A stretch of 64,000 nt of DNA from the NCBI GenBank assembly GCA_963402885.1, contig OY727098.1, positions 496,001 to 560,000 on the forward strand, given 5' to 3'. This document shows positions 15,301-23,700 of this stretch, in pieces. Numbering within the stretch: the stretch's first letter is position 1; the number at the start of each line of letters is the position of its first letter. Source of the DNA: Antedon bifida. Its lineage: Eukaryota > Echinodermata > Crinoidea > Comatulida > Antedonidae. The notes beneath the pieces are model-generated. The model was not told the origin of the DNA and did not search any database. It saw only the letters and a list, made by a program, of their open reading frames with translations. The position numbers were made by a program, and so were the translations under genes.

Positions 15301-16160
15301 AAGTCAGCTGATTCATCATGATTACTGGAAAAATCAATAATCATTGCAAAAAGAGAGCTAACAACGGATTCAGAGGGGTGAAAGGCCGCTGGTTACCCAT
15401 TTGGGGATGCATGTGACTAGAATATTCATAACAGATTATAAATTATGCTAAGAATGGAAGTGAGTGGGAGGGGCAGGTGGGTTTCTTTATTGAAAATGTC
15501 TGCTTTGATCAACAACATTTCTTTAGAAATCAATAAAACCACTCATGTGGGAAAGTTATTTGCATGTTGTACTGTATTTTGGTTTTTACAAGAATTGCTT
15601 TTTTACACAAAAGCAAATTGTTCAATAGGAATAGGATATTTCCATACATACACCTACTGTACATACACCTACTGCACGCTGAAAGAAACTATTCAAAACA
15701 AAAAAATAATAATAATAAAATACAACAAAATTATATTTATTAAATCAATATTTCACAGTAATAATATTTTCAACTTTATATTGGAATGATGGATTCAGTA
15801 ACAATTAAAAAAAAATATTTGATTTCTATAGGCCTACCTCTGTACATTTTGATCTCCATTTGGAATTTTTCTTAATTTTCTTCTTTTCAAAATTTTAACG
15901 GCTCGCCTGCACAATGTCTCAGAATCTAATACTTCTTTTACTTTACCGTAAGAACCTTCCCCAAGCACATCACCCATCAGATATTTACCAACCATTTTAG
16001 CCTTCTTCCTCCGTGGTTGATAGATAATTTCTGCAGAGTCAACCCTGTGAATGAAGGGGAAGTCCACATCATCGTTCAGATAGGCAATGTGATCTACGCT
16101 GGGTGTAAACGGAGTGAAACTTTGATTCGTTTCCTCTATGTACATGTCTGCATCGACCAT
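265..16160 (-). CDS. STK11: STK11/LKB1 serine/threonine kinase, 5' seven coding exons (3' end off window)
   Basis: LKB1 is the master kinase that activates AMPK-family kinases, acting in a complex with STRAD and MO25. CDS = complement join of 15838-16160, 4406-4489, 2721-2810, 2029-2161, 1553-1689, 733-860 and 265-322: 953 nt, about 317 residues. Visible motifs are a basic PRRKKAK stretch (residues 49-55, where human LKB1 has its nuclear localisation signal), the glycine loop GEGSYGKV (67-74), catalytic lysine K89 in [16 protein letters not shown] (D187 catalytic), DFG (205-207) and [15 protein letters not shown] in the activation/P+1 region. All junctions join in phase. ATG 16160 is the first Met after an in-frame TAG upstream, with A at -3 and G at +4. 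The N terminus is about 11 residues longer than human. The C-terminal lobe end and regulatory tail would lie left of position 1. Identity is nearly certain; exact UTRs are unknown. Confidence 0.97.
733..860 (-). CDS. STK11: STK11 coding exon 6
   Basis: 128 nt encoding [20 protein letters not shown] and [20 protein letters not shown] of the kinase C-lobe. Acceptor TTTCTCACAG|G, donor AAATG|GTAGGT. The first base completes the TTG leucine codon begun in exon 5. Confidence 0.96.
1553..1689 (-). CDS. STK11: STK11 coding exon 5 (activation segment)
   Basis: 137 nt encoding [40 protein letters not shown] and SSGIT. Acceptor TTTTTGTAG|G, donor ACATT|GTAAGC. The activation segment [21 protein letters not shown] is the same as in human LKB1. 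Confidence 0.97.
2029..2161 (-). CDS. STK11: STK11 coding exon 4 (catalytic loop and DFG)
   Basis: 133 nt encoding [38 protein letters not shown] and DFGVAE. Acceptor TTCATTCAG|G, donor GCTGAA|GTAAGT. It carries the catalytic Asp (D187) and the metal-binding Asp (D205). The motif is DFG here; human LKB1 has DLG. Confidence 0.97.
2391..2505. mobile_element. MITE family A, copy 1 (right end truncated)
   Basis: Starts CTGTCTACACTATCAAACTT, followed by GTGATGTGCCCATATATAGA, CATATCACTACCATATTTG and GGGCACATCACACTTTTTTG. The right terminal repeat is lost. It lies in STK11 intron 3. Confidence 0.65.
2721..2810 (-). CDS. STK11: STK11 coding exon 3
   Basis: 90 nt encoding [20 protein letters not shown] and then [10 protein letters not shown], matching the human hinge segment ([30 protein letters not shown]). 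Preceded by an AC acceptor (TGATTCATAC|G) and followed by a normal donor, CATGG|GTGAGT. A conventional GT-AG gene finder would probably miss or misplace this exon. Confidence 0.95.
2811..4405 (-). other. STK11: STK11 intron 2: U12-type AT-AC intron
   Basis: Read on the minus strand, the intron begins ATATCCTTTTT (4405 downward), the U12 donor consensus. It ends in TTCCTTAATGATTCATAC (2828-2811), where TTCCTTAAT (2828-2820) matches the U12 branch consensus TTCCTTAAY. The branch A is about 10 nt before the terminal AC. There is no polypyrimidine-AG acceptor. Human STK11 intron 2 is a known AT-AC intron, so the splice class is conserved at the same position. Confidence 0.95.
2930..3092. repeat. 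Dispersed repeat copy 1 (AACCTCTATTAAGGGGACAC family)
   Basis: Reverse complement reads ACAGTAAAACCTGTCC then GCGAAACCTCTATTAAGGGG. A second copy with TACAGTAGAACCTCTATTAA lies at 30066-30215. Both contain inverted pieces of the same motif (TGTCCCTTAATAG against CTATTAAGGGGACA), so this is probably a small non-autonomous DNA transposon. Confidence 0.5.
4406..4489 (-). CDS. STK11: STK11 coding exon 2
   Basis: 84 nt encoding [20 protein letters not shown] and then HNEEKQK, the alpha-C/beta-4 region. The acceptor is TTTTTTCACAG|A. The exon ends at AAAAAT, directly before ATATCCTT, a U12-type donor, so no GT donor is needed. The length equals the human exon. Confidence 0.96.
5066..5345 (-). mobile_element. 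tRNA-derived SINE, copy 1
   Basis: On the minus strand the head reads GGTGGCCGACTGGTTAGGAT (A-box-like). About 45 nt later comes GGTTTTCGAGGCTC (B-box-like). Then follows a body with GGTTCTGGTGG, CCAGTGTACAC, CTTTAAAGAACCTAGTAC and ACGAGTAGGGGGTTACCCCG, ending GACAGAAGAGTCGCCCAG. Two further copies (6838-7050, 11412-11633) share the body. Retroposed, with no coding capacity. Confidence 0.7.
6328..6402. repeat. Fold-back hairpin element core
   Basis: TCGAACGTCAATGTTTCGTT at 6328 is the inverse of AACGAAACATTGATGTTCGA ending at 6402 (one mismatch over about 22 bp) around a GC-richer loop. Outer AAGGGTC (about 6318) and GACCCTTAATA (about 6438) may mark the ends of a larger MITE. Confidence 0.55.
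6838..7050 (+). mobile_element. tRNA-derived SINE, copy 2 (5'-truncated)
   Basis: Starts inside the family body at CATGGTTCTGGTGGTAAAGT. Keeps CCAGTGTACACATTTAGCTC, the AAAGAACCTAGTAC segment and AGTAGGGGATACCCCG, and ends TCACCCAGTAAAG followed by an A/T-rich tail. It lacks the tRNA-like head, consistent with 5' truncation of a retroposed copy. Confidence 0.65.
8212..8302. repeat. Partial copy of the 12.1-kb fold-back family
   Basis: Shares GGTGTTGGCAGTCTATGAGT, AACCAACAATAGCC and GAACGATATAACTCGAAAAGT with 12085-12185. The mirror arm is absent. Confidence 0.45.
8908..9125. repeat. Imperfect palindromic element
   Basis: ACTTTCGTTGTCAACGT near 8930 is inverted as CGTTGACAACGAAAGC near 9010. 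GTATTCGATT near 8910 is inverted as AATCGAATAC near 9113. Internal GTTGAGTAC words recur in both orientations. It looks like an old fold-back transposon; the boundaries are approximate. Confidence 0.4.
11412..11633 (-). mobile_element. tRNA-derived SINE, copy 3 (diverged)
   Basis: Minus-strand copy of the family: TTAAGATAGTTTAACC head remnant, GGTTTGAGGTTCACTCACTC B-box region, CCATGGTTCTGG and TTTAAAGAACCTGAACATCT. The centre is more diverged than in copy 1. Confidence 0.55.
12109..12265. mobile_element. Fold-back (palindromic) MITE
   Basis: A left arm starting GCTAGCTTACCTGGATAAAC and a right arm ending TTTATCCAGGTAAGCTAGG are inverted copies of about 60 bp, meeting near GATACGAAAGTAAAAAGTTC. 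The arms include CCAACAATAGCC and CTCTCCAGAGG. It would form a long hairpin if transcribed. Confidence 0.65.
12623..12704. repeat. Short tandem duplication
   Basis: GAGGTAACCTGATCCAGGGG followed by CCAAAATGAG is repeated twice (period about 31 bp). The short reading frame over it only reflects the repeat. Confidence 0.6.
15075..15200 (+). repeat. Purine-rich G/A tract
   Basis: About 120 bp of nearly uninterrupted GGAGG/GGGAGG/GAGAGG words in otherwise AT-rich intronic DNA, about 0.6 kb from STK11 exon 1. A homopurine strand of this kind can form triplex structures; no function is shown. Confidence 0.5.
15838..16160 (-). CDS. STK11: STK11 coding exon 1
   Basis: 323 nt encoding residues 1-107 plus two bases of codon 108. 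It contains the variable N terminus, the conserved [20 protein letters not shown] stretch, the ATP-binding glycine loop and the beta-3 lysine. The donor is GAG|GTAGGC (intron starts at 15837). It ends in phase 2 at the same codon context as human exon 1 (ANVKK in human, QNVQR here). Confidence 0.95.
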
Positions 16161-16330
16161 TATAAACAGCCCTTCAACTGTTGGTAAACAACAAAATATC
16201 CTATCTTTTTTCCACTGTACAGGCTAGGAGCAAACCCAACCCATTCTCTTTTTCGCGCACGCTACTTTCCCCGCTACATACCGTTCGCCATAATGTTTAT
16301 GAAGTGAAATCGAGGCTGGTTAGGTCACAT
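16161..16330 (-). promoter_or_regulatory. STK11: Probable STK11 5'UTR / proximal promoter
   Basis: Sequence immediately upstream of the STK11 start. It has a local cluster of CpG-containing, GC-richer words (TTTTTCGCGCACGCTAC, CCCCGCTACATACCG) that is unusual for the flanking AT-rich DNA. In-frame stop codons and no upstream Met are seen. The transcription start is not determined. Confidence 0.35.
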
Positions 16331-18589
16331 GAGTAAACAAACCGTTTTATTTGGCTGCGGTCCAACGCGATTTGACCGTAAAAAAAACAATAGTGTGTTG
16401 TAGTAAAACGCCCACGCAAACCAATCAACGTACTGAAATATAATGGAAGATCTAGGGCAGTTCCGTTTTTATAACCTACAATAAGTAATTCCAAAGTATC
16501 CAGGAACCTAATTTATATCTTACCTTAAAAAATGTTTCTACACATGTTATTATTGTGTCTACATTTAATAAATGAGGCCTTCCAGACTGAGAGTAGGGCC
16601 TATAAGTAGCTTATTTTTCCAGATTTATTGTTAAATGAAACAAAACTATCTGACGTAATTTGGTTAATTTGTGAAGTTTAGTAGTAGTACTTTTGTCTAA
16701 TTTTATTAATTTGTGTATGCCTTACGGCCATGTGTGTGTAACAAACAACACAAGTTTATTTTCATTTTAAAATGTTAATTTTTCTTTTCATCGGGACGCA
16801 CCAAAAATAGTTCATGTTCATTTAGTATTATGTTTGTTATCAAGAAGAATAAATTAAACTCTGTTTCTTAAAAAGATTTTTTTCATATCTGGTTATATTC
16901 TTTAAACTTTTCCTGAAAGTGAAGAAAAAAGAACTTATTCTAATAGATTTTTGTTAGGTTATAATGATGAATGATCTCCTACTCCTAGACGACATTTTTT
17001 CATATAATGTTACTTTGAAAATAAATCAAACGATATACTTACGCGAGAAGTTATCCTCTTGATTAATATCTTACAAACTATAGAGGTCGCCAGACCAAAT
17101 TACTGACATTTGCATTGCACATTATAGATATTCTAATATTTATACTACAGATGATTATATTGAATTGTAGCTTTCATTTGCATTACATACCAATGTATAG
17201 TTTAGAGTAGGTATATTCGTTCATCTTTCCCGTCTTGCGTATCTGTATCTTGAAATATGATGGGCCGAAATAATTAAACATCGCACACTTTCTCATCACC
17301 AATGATAGGCCTAATACTACACTCCTCTATCAACTTGGTTGCCTCTCTTGGTTATAAGTGCCTCACTAAGAACATGTTGTTACTAAGTACCCAGGAGGCA
17401 AAACGTTGCTGTCTTAAAGAATATATGTGTTTCCAGGACATAGATGGTTACAGCTGAACTAAGGAAATTGTCACGGGAGAACTGCTTTACAAGTAAGCCA
17501 TAATAGGCCTAATTAATTATGTAGCCCAAACATAATATACAACATTATCCGTTTTGCTTATAACAAGCATACAAAGGTAAATAATTCCTGGCGTAATTAT
17601 TTCAAAGGCAAATTATACATTTTCAAAAAGGTTTGTCAATTATTTATAACCCTAAATAGGCCTATATGTAAAAAAGAGGCTCTTTATTAACGTTTTCTTA
17701 AGGTAATATTTTCAAATTCAAATGTTGAACAGCCCATATTTGCAATGTTTCGAAAACATTCTCTGTACCACGGTACAGACAATTGTTTTGAAAAATTACC
17801 AATCTTCGGCCCGTTTACAAATTGGATGCAATTATGTAATGGTATGAATGGTAGTGTTTTCATAAACAGTTTTAATAAGTAACGCCCTCTATATTCAACC
17901 AGTCAGCTCATACGACGAACAGTTAATCAAACTCCACATCCTCTCGTAAGTTATCGCAAAACATTAAACCATGGAGAAATAAGTTATTCCAAATGATTGA
18001 AAGATGCAGCTGAAATACAAGCATATAACAACAAAGAAGCAATTGTTCATAAATTATTTTTGTTATTAAAACATATTTTAAACAACTTAAACTAATCGAA
18101 GGATTAAACGTGTGAAGGTGGTGTTTTGTACAAAATGCTATACAGTATTTATAACCACTTAAAAAATGATTTAATGTCTTTGAAAATGATCGACACATGG
18201 TTGAAAACAATACTAGAAAACCTTGCACACTTTATCACGATTTGTAGAAATGAGTCACTATAATAGAACATAATCAATGTTAAACTAATTAACAATACTA
18301 TTACCTTCAAAATAATAATCGTTTAGGCCTATTCAGCTTTTCTTCTTTTTTTTTCGGGCCCAAAGTAAAGTTCTAAAACTTCCTACAATTAATTACGAGT
18401 TGATTTCAAATTCAAGTTTACTAGGCCTAAAATATTGAATTTAGTGTTTACTTTAAACACGTTTATCAATTCTCTCTCAACTTTAATTTAGTTTAAGTAA
18501 CTTTACTTTGGTTTAAGTTATTAAATGTAAGATGGTACATTATCATTTTCCTTTTACGTGTTCATTGGAATCGCCAACTACAATCTTGT

Positions 18590-19130
18590 TATGATCGATA
18601 CCTGCTATGATCATATATCTTATTATGATCAATAGCTGTTATGATCATGATCTTATTATGATCGATAGCTGCCATGACCTTATGACCAATATAACATGCT
18701 ATCTTATGATCAAAAACAAATAGTCGTATTATTAATACCTGTTAGATCATAATGATCAATATCTGCTATGATCATGACCTTATTCTGATCAATAGCTGAT
18801 CGTATTATGATCAATAGCCGTTTGATCGTATTATGATCAATAGCTGCATGATCGTATTATGATCAATAGATGTTTGATCGTATTATGATCGATAGCTGCA
18901 TGATCGTAATAATAAATAGCTGCTAATCTTATGATCAATAGCTTCTTTGATCTTATTATGATTAACAGCTGCCATCATATTATGATCTCTTACGATCTTA
19001 TACTGATAATGATTAATAACTGCCATTATCTTTCTGTGAAGCTGATTGTAATCAATGGCTACTATGATCTTATTGTGACAATAGATGACCTATATATTGA
19101 TCAATACCCTTATTATGATTGTGAGCTGCC
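18590..19130. repeat. 26-bp GATC-rich minisatellite, degenerate at both ends
   Basis: The best-preserved part (about 18790-18930) repeats TGATCGTATTATGATCAATA plus GCTGCA. The flanks carry progressively degraded copies (TGATCTTATTATGATC, CTGCTATGATCATGAC). Each unit contains two GATC/TGATCA palindromes. Short reading frames across it reflect the repeat and are not genes. Confidence 0.75.
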
Positions 19131-19998
19131 ACTGTGTAATTATAGACGTACTTTTATTAACTCCATAAACCAGGGGAAAATTATAAAACATTAAGCAAAA
19201 CAATCTCTATCTATACTTCAACATCAAACCATTGCATTGCAACATTTCAATACATTTTGTAGATATTGTATTAAAATAATATTTATCAATGAATATTCCA
19301 ATTAATGGGATCATGTATCGAATATTTCTGCGTTTGGCCAGACAGCTATTTTACAATCACTTCATTTTCACATTACCATACTTTTTTTTTGTTTAAAAAA
19401 GTAGAAAATATATTTGTGTATTAAGGTACCATTAAGTGTAACTTAATGTTAAAACACATCTGAATGTAGCTGTAACTTTAACATTAAAGAAACAGTTGAT
19501 TTCGACATTTACTTACTGTCGAAGTTGTTACTGGTATATGTGACTCTGAAGATAATACTTTCCATTGGGAGAAGCCGGCCGGCAACTAGTTAAGTAATTA
19601 TATTGGTAATTAAAATAAGTTATTATCATTTTATTTTAAATGTCGCTGAATATACATTGTATAAAGCTAATGGAATGAACACGTTTACCTTGAACCTTTT
19701 ACGTTGACTTCATCAACGTAGATTGTTGATATTGATCTTAAGTAATGGCTTGTCCACTCATTTATATTTCCCATTTCATTAAAACCTTTCGAAAAAAAAG
19801 TCATTATTTTAAATATCTTTATTAGTAAAATTATCAATGTTTGTACTTTTTTTTCGATGAAACTATTTACTATTAAAAAACAACAATCCATTACAGTTTT
19901 AAAACTTTGCAATTTATACAGATATACAGGATGAAATTAGTCGATTATCAGTAGGTCTATACTGTATCTATAATTTGTCCGGTATCATAGGTAGATTG

Positions 19999-20107
19999 TG
20001 TAATACAGCGTCATATGTATCACATGTGACGCCTGTATAATAACAAGCTTAATCTAACCATAACGTAATACAGGCGTCACATGATAATATGTGACACCGT
20101 ATTACAG
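19999..20107. mobile_element. Short fold-back MITE
   Basis: TGTAATACAGCGTCATATG at the left and CATATTATCATGTGACGCC on the opposite strand of the right arm form inverted copies of about 44 bp with a loop near AAGCTTAATCTAACC. Both arms contain CATGTGACGCCTGTAT. It lies just downstream of the GPCR stop codon, possibly in the 3'UTR. Confidence 0.55.
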
Positions 20108-20212
20108 AATTTCCCTTGATACTGAATTGAGATAATGCCATTGTGGAGATACAGTACTGATAATGTGGTGATGAAATCCAAGTGATGAAAAGTGAGATTA
20201 TTGTCTTAAATT

Positions 20213-20756
20213 TCAAAGCGCCGACTCTATCTTACATATCACTTCATGACGAGAACATACATTATTGTTTGAAATCTGTTTGCCTATTGGTGGAAAAAGT
20301 GGTTCTAAAAAGTCAGTATCCGCCGAGAAACTGTCGTTACTGCTATACTGGTCTGTCTCGTGATAGTCTAGCCCTGGATTAGTGTTACAGTTCATCTCTG
20401 TTGACAGATGTGATAAAATAGGAGCAGAATATCCATGCTCTTGTGCAATACTTTGTTCATGTTCTAACATTATATTATACATTTCATAACTTGTTACTGG
20501 ACGGGGCATCTTAGGTTTCCAGGGATCGTTCCTAGAATATGGCACCGAATGATCAGTAGAATATGGTACCGAATGGTCAGTAGAATATGGCACCGAATGG
20601 TCAGTAGAATATGGTACCGAATGGTCAGTAGAATATGGTACCGAATGGTCAGTAGTTCTAGTTGTTAACGACCTGATTGTTGCTGTCGTTAAAAAAGGTG
20701 GTTTTGAAAGTGGAATTATTGGAGATCGATAATTACGAGCTCTTAAAGGCACAAAT
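20213..20756 (-). CDS. GPCR coding exon 3 (distal C-terminal tail with TDHSVPYS repeats)
   Basis: 544 nt after acceptor TTTTGTTTCAG|A; the first base completes an AGA codon in the same frame as exon 2. It encodes residues 469-649, ending ESAL-TGA at 20213. Five tandem TDHSVPYS units (about 504-543) arise from a 24-bp coding minisatellite. The rest is Ser/Pro/Asp-rich and probably disordered. Linkage to exon 2 rests on phase and proximity, not on homology. Confidence 0.7.
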
Positions 20757-23700
20757 CTGAAACAAAAGAAAACAAGAGTTATCATTTGTGTTTTCATTAC
20801 AAATACACTTTTGTTTTGCACTGAGATGACAATGACAAAACAGACGAATTATAACAAAATTCTAAACTTCCAGGACTCAATTACTGTTAGACGTCCTTGT
20901 ATAAAAATAGTATATTGAAATTATCAAACATTATAAATATTAACTTATTACTATATCATACTGATATAGAGATATTCAGACGGAAGAAAGTCAGAGAGAA
21001 ATTTAGAAGAAGAAATAGAAAAAAAGTACGAGATATATTTGAACATTCGGTTTTGCGACTTATTTTAAATTATGAAATTATCGAAATAATATTTTAGAAA
21101 AAAAGACTTTTTCTAAATGTTGTAATCAACACTAAAAGTCGCCATTTGCTACATTGCATTCATTATTATAATCATAATGTATTTTTATCAATTTTGTTTG
21201 TGGTCATTTCAAATACATCTCATGTAATAGACAGAAAATGAGCATAGAGAGATACTGACAAGAAGTCTGAGAAGTTCACAGGTCAAAGTTCACCTTTCAG
21301 GGGCATCCATTCTTGTTTGTATCTCTTGTATGGACAAACAGTCATCTTCTGACGACCCGAGTCTCTCACCGTCAGAAATGGAGGACAACTTATCCATGTT
21401 GTCCCCATTTTGATCATGTGATGTCCACAGTTTTGGGTCATGTACTCGAGTGTGAACCCACGTTTTATCCGTTTTGTAACGCGTCAAATCGTTTGATCCC
21501 GTCATAATACGACCGTTACGTCGAACAGAGTTGACGCTTACTACTTGACTGTTGCAATTTGGTAAGCTGCGTTCAAGCGAATCCATAGGAAACTCCATGC
21601 TGGGTCCATAAATTGTTCGTTCAGCTGTCGTTTCCAAATCACGTCGTTTTGGACAGCAGACTCGTTTACACGGACTACAGAAACACGAAAGGAATTGTCG
21701 ATGAAAAAATATATACATGTAGGGCACTGCGATTGGAAATGCTAACACAATGTTCAACGCGTACAAATCCTTTGAGTTATCCACTGGTTGACCTGTTGTA
21801 TTAGCAATTATACGCATCTGAAAAAAAAGCAAACACACTTCTATATTGCTTATCTCAAATCCAATACAAACTATACACAGATGGTTTTATTGTCACGCAG
21901 ATATTACAATAATTTATCATGAATAACGATTTAATATTTTTAAATCTATTCTTACACAGATGTCCCCTGGTTATATTTAAACATAGGTTCTGTTTGAATT
22001 GAATGCTATTCAAATATTATAAGCAAATATTAATAATATTCTATATGATTAGTAAATAACAAATTGTCACGAAGAAATATATAATGAAATAATGAAATAT
22101 AATGAATGCGTCTTGCTTTTCTATTTATAGGGACACATCCGGGACCCAACAACGTTTCCTCTTAATGTATCCTGACTGAATAAGGGTTATTTTATTTTAT
22201 TTATTTTATTATACAACATATTTATACAGGATTACACAATAGTAAAGAAAACATGTTTTGCATTGTGGTTATCCGTTAATTGCACATCGTTTCGTCTCCG
22301 TAGGCCTAAAGTAGTGGTGTCCCCGCATAGTTTATTTGTGACATTCTGATATACAAATAAATATATATAATTTTATACGGAAAATGGAAGATCATTGCAG
22401 GCCCATCCAGTATTATTGAAAATTGTTACAAGGAAAATGAAACCAGTTTGACATTTGTACATAGTTCATAGTAATAACTTAATAGCAAGTAGAGGTTTGT
22501 TTTTAAGAAGTCTAAAGTCTTGTATTATCGAGGGTCACTTTGTTCTGAACAGCTTCATCAGGTCGACTGTATTTATTTGTGCGAAATGTGAGCAATCCGT
22601 CACTTTCAGGACAATTGGTTAAATCTCATCGGAATAATTCCAAATACATCCAATTATCGTCTCTAATGTACAATAATTAGATACGTCTTCATAGTAATAA
22701 TGAGTCACTCAAAAAACCATATACTCTATGGTATGCTGACTTAAGTCCGATGCTTAAAGTCACTTTCTTAGAATTGTGTTTGGTGACAAATATTTGTTGG
22801 ATTGATTGACTTTATACTTGGTAATTTAATTTAACGGTAATGCGCGTGCGTCATTATGGTTTAGATGTATTTTGTAAACAGATTCAATGACGTAATTATA
22901 TCATCTTATTTTAGTGTTTTTAGTTATCAAAATATTAATAATAATTACTATATATTAAAACTGTATATGAAGGATCAAGTGTTATTACTTTATTGTGATA
23001 ATGCAAATGTAATACGGTAATACATGCCTGTCTACACTATCAAACTAGTTTGACAAAAAAGTGTGATGTGCCCAAATATGGTAGTAATATGCCCACATAT
23101 GGTAGTGATATGACATCATCATGTCAATATATGGGCACATCACACTTTTTTGTCACATAAAGTGTGATAGTGTAGACAGAGCTTAATACTATGTCAAGCG
23201 CTTTACACACAAAATGATCCATTAAATATCCTAAGATAGCCACACAAAAAATGAAGAAAAGCAGAGGAACCATTTACATCGCCCTAGCACTTTGAAGCTC
23301 CCACGAGAACTCGCAGGAACATAATCCGCAAAAGCTCGAGTGAAAATGGCATCTGTCTATCTATCCTACCAAAATAAGTAAAACGATGTTGCTTAAGACT
23401 TTATAAAATTGATTGATGCTGCCTCTTTAATAACTTGTGACAGATCATTCCAAAGACGAGCAGAAAAATGATCTGTTGCCATAGAAAACAGTTGCCGGTT
23501 TTGAAACATTAAGTTTATTTTTTTGTAGATGATCTTAATGACCTAAGAGTATGGTTTGATATCAATGTATGATGGGGAAGTTGAGTTCAAACTCTTGTAA
23601 TTAGTCAGCAGCATCAATGATGTGATAACGATATGAACGATGACGAGGGATACGGGTAATGGTAGGGATGGATACGATCAGGGTTAGGGCACACTGACCT

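Larger units (their letters stand above)
4490..15837 (-). other. STK11: STK11 intron 1 (11.3 kb)
   Basis: Bounded by GTAGGC at 15837 and CACAG at 4494-4490. It contains three SINE copies, fold-back elements near 6.3, 8.9 and 12.1 kb and a purine-rich tract near 15.1 kb. The rest (for example 7.1-8.0, 9.2-10.8, 12.7-15.0 kb) is AT-rich sequence in which I see no exon or clear element. Confidence 0.8.
16331..20212. other. Intergenic region between STK11 and the GPCR gene
   Basis: No coding exon recognised. It is AT-rich unique sequence, apart from the 26-bp minisatellite at 18590-19130 and a fold-back element at 19999-20107. Both flanking genes are on the minus strand, so it should contain the STK11 promoter and the 3' end of the GPCR transcript. 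Confidence 0.6.

Noticed and set aside
16297-16494. 65-codon minus-strand frame just upstream of STK11
   Set aside because: No homology or splice link. More likely promoter or 5'UTR sequence.
21313-21804. Two plus-strand frames
   Set aside because: Antisense shadows of GPCR exon 2.
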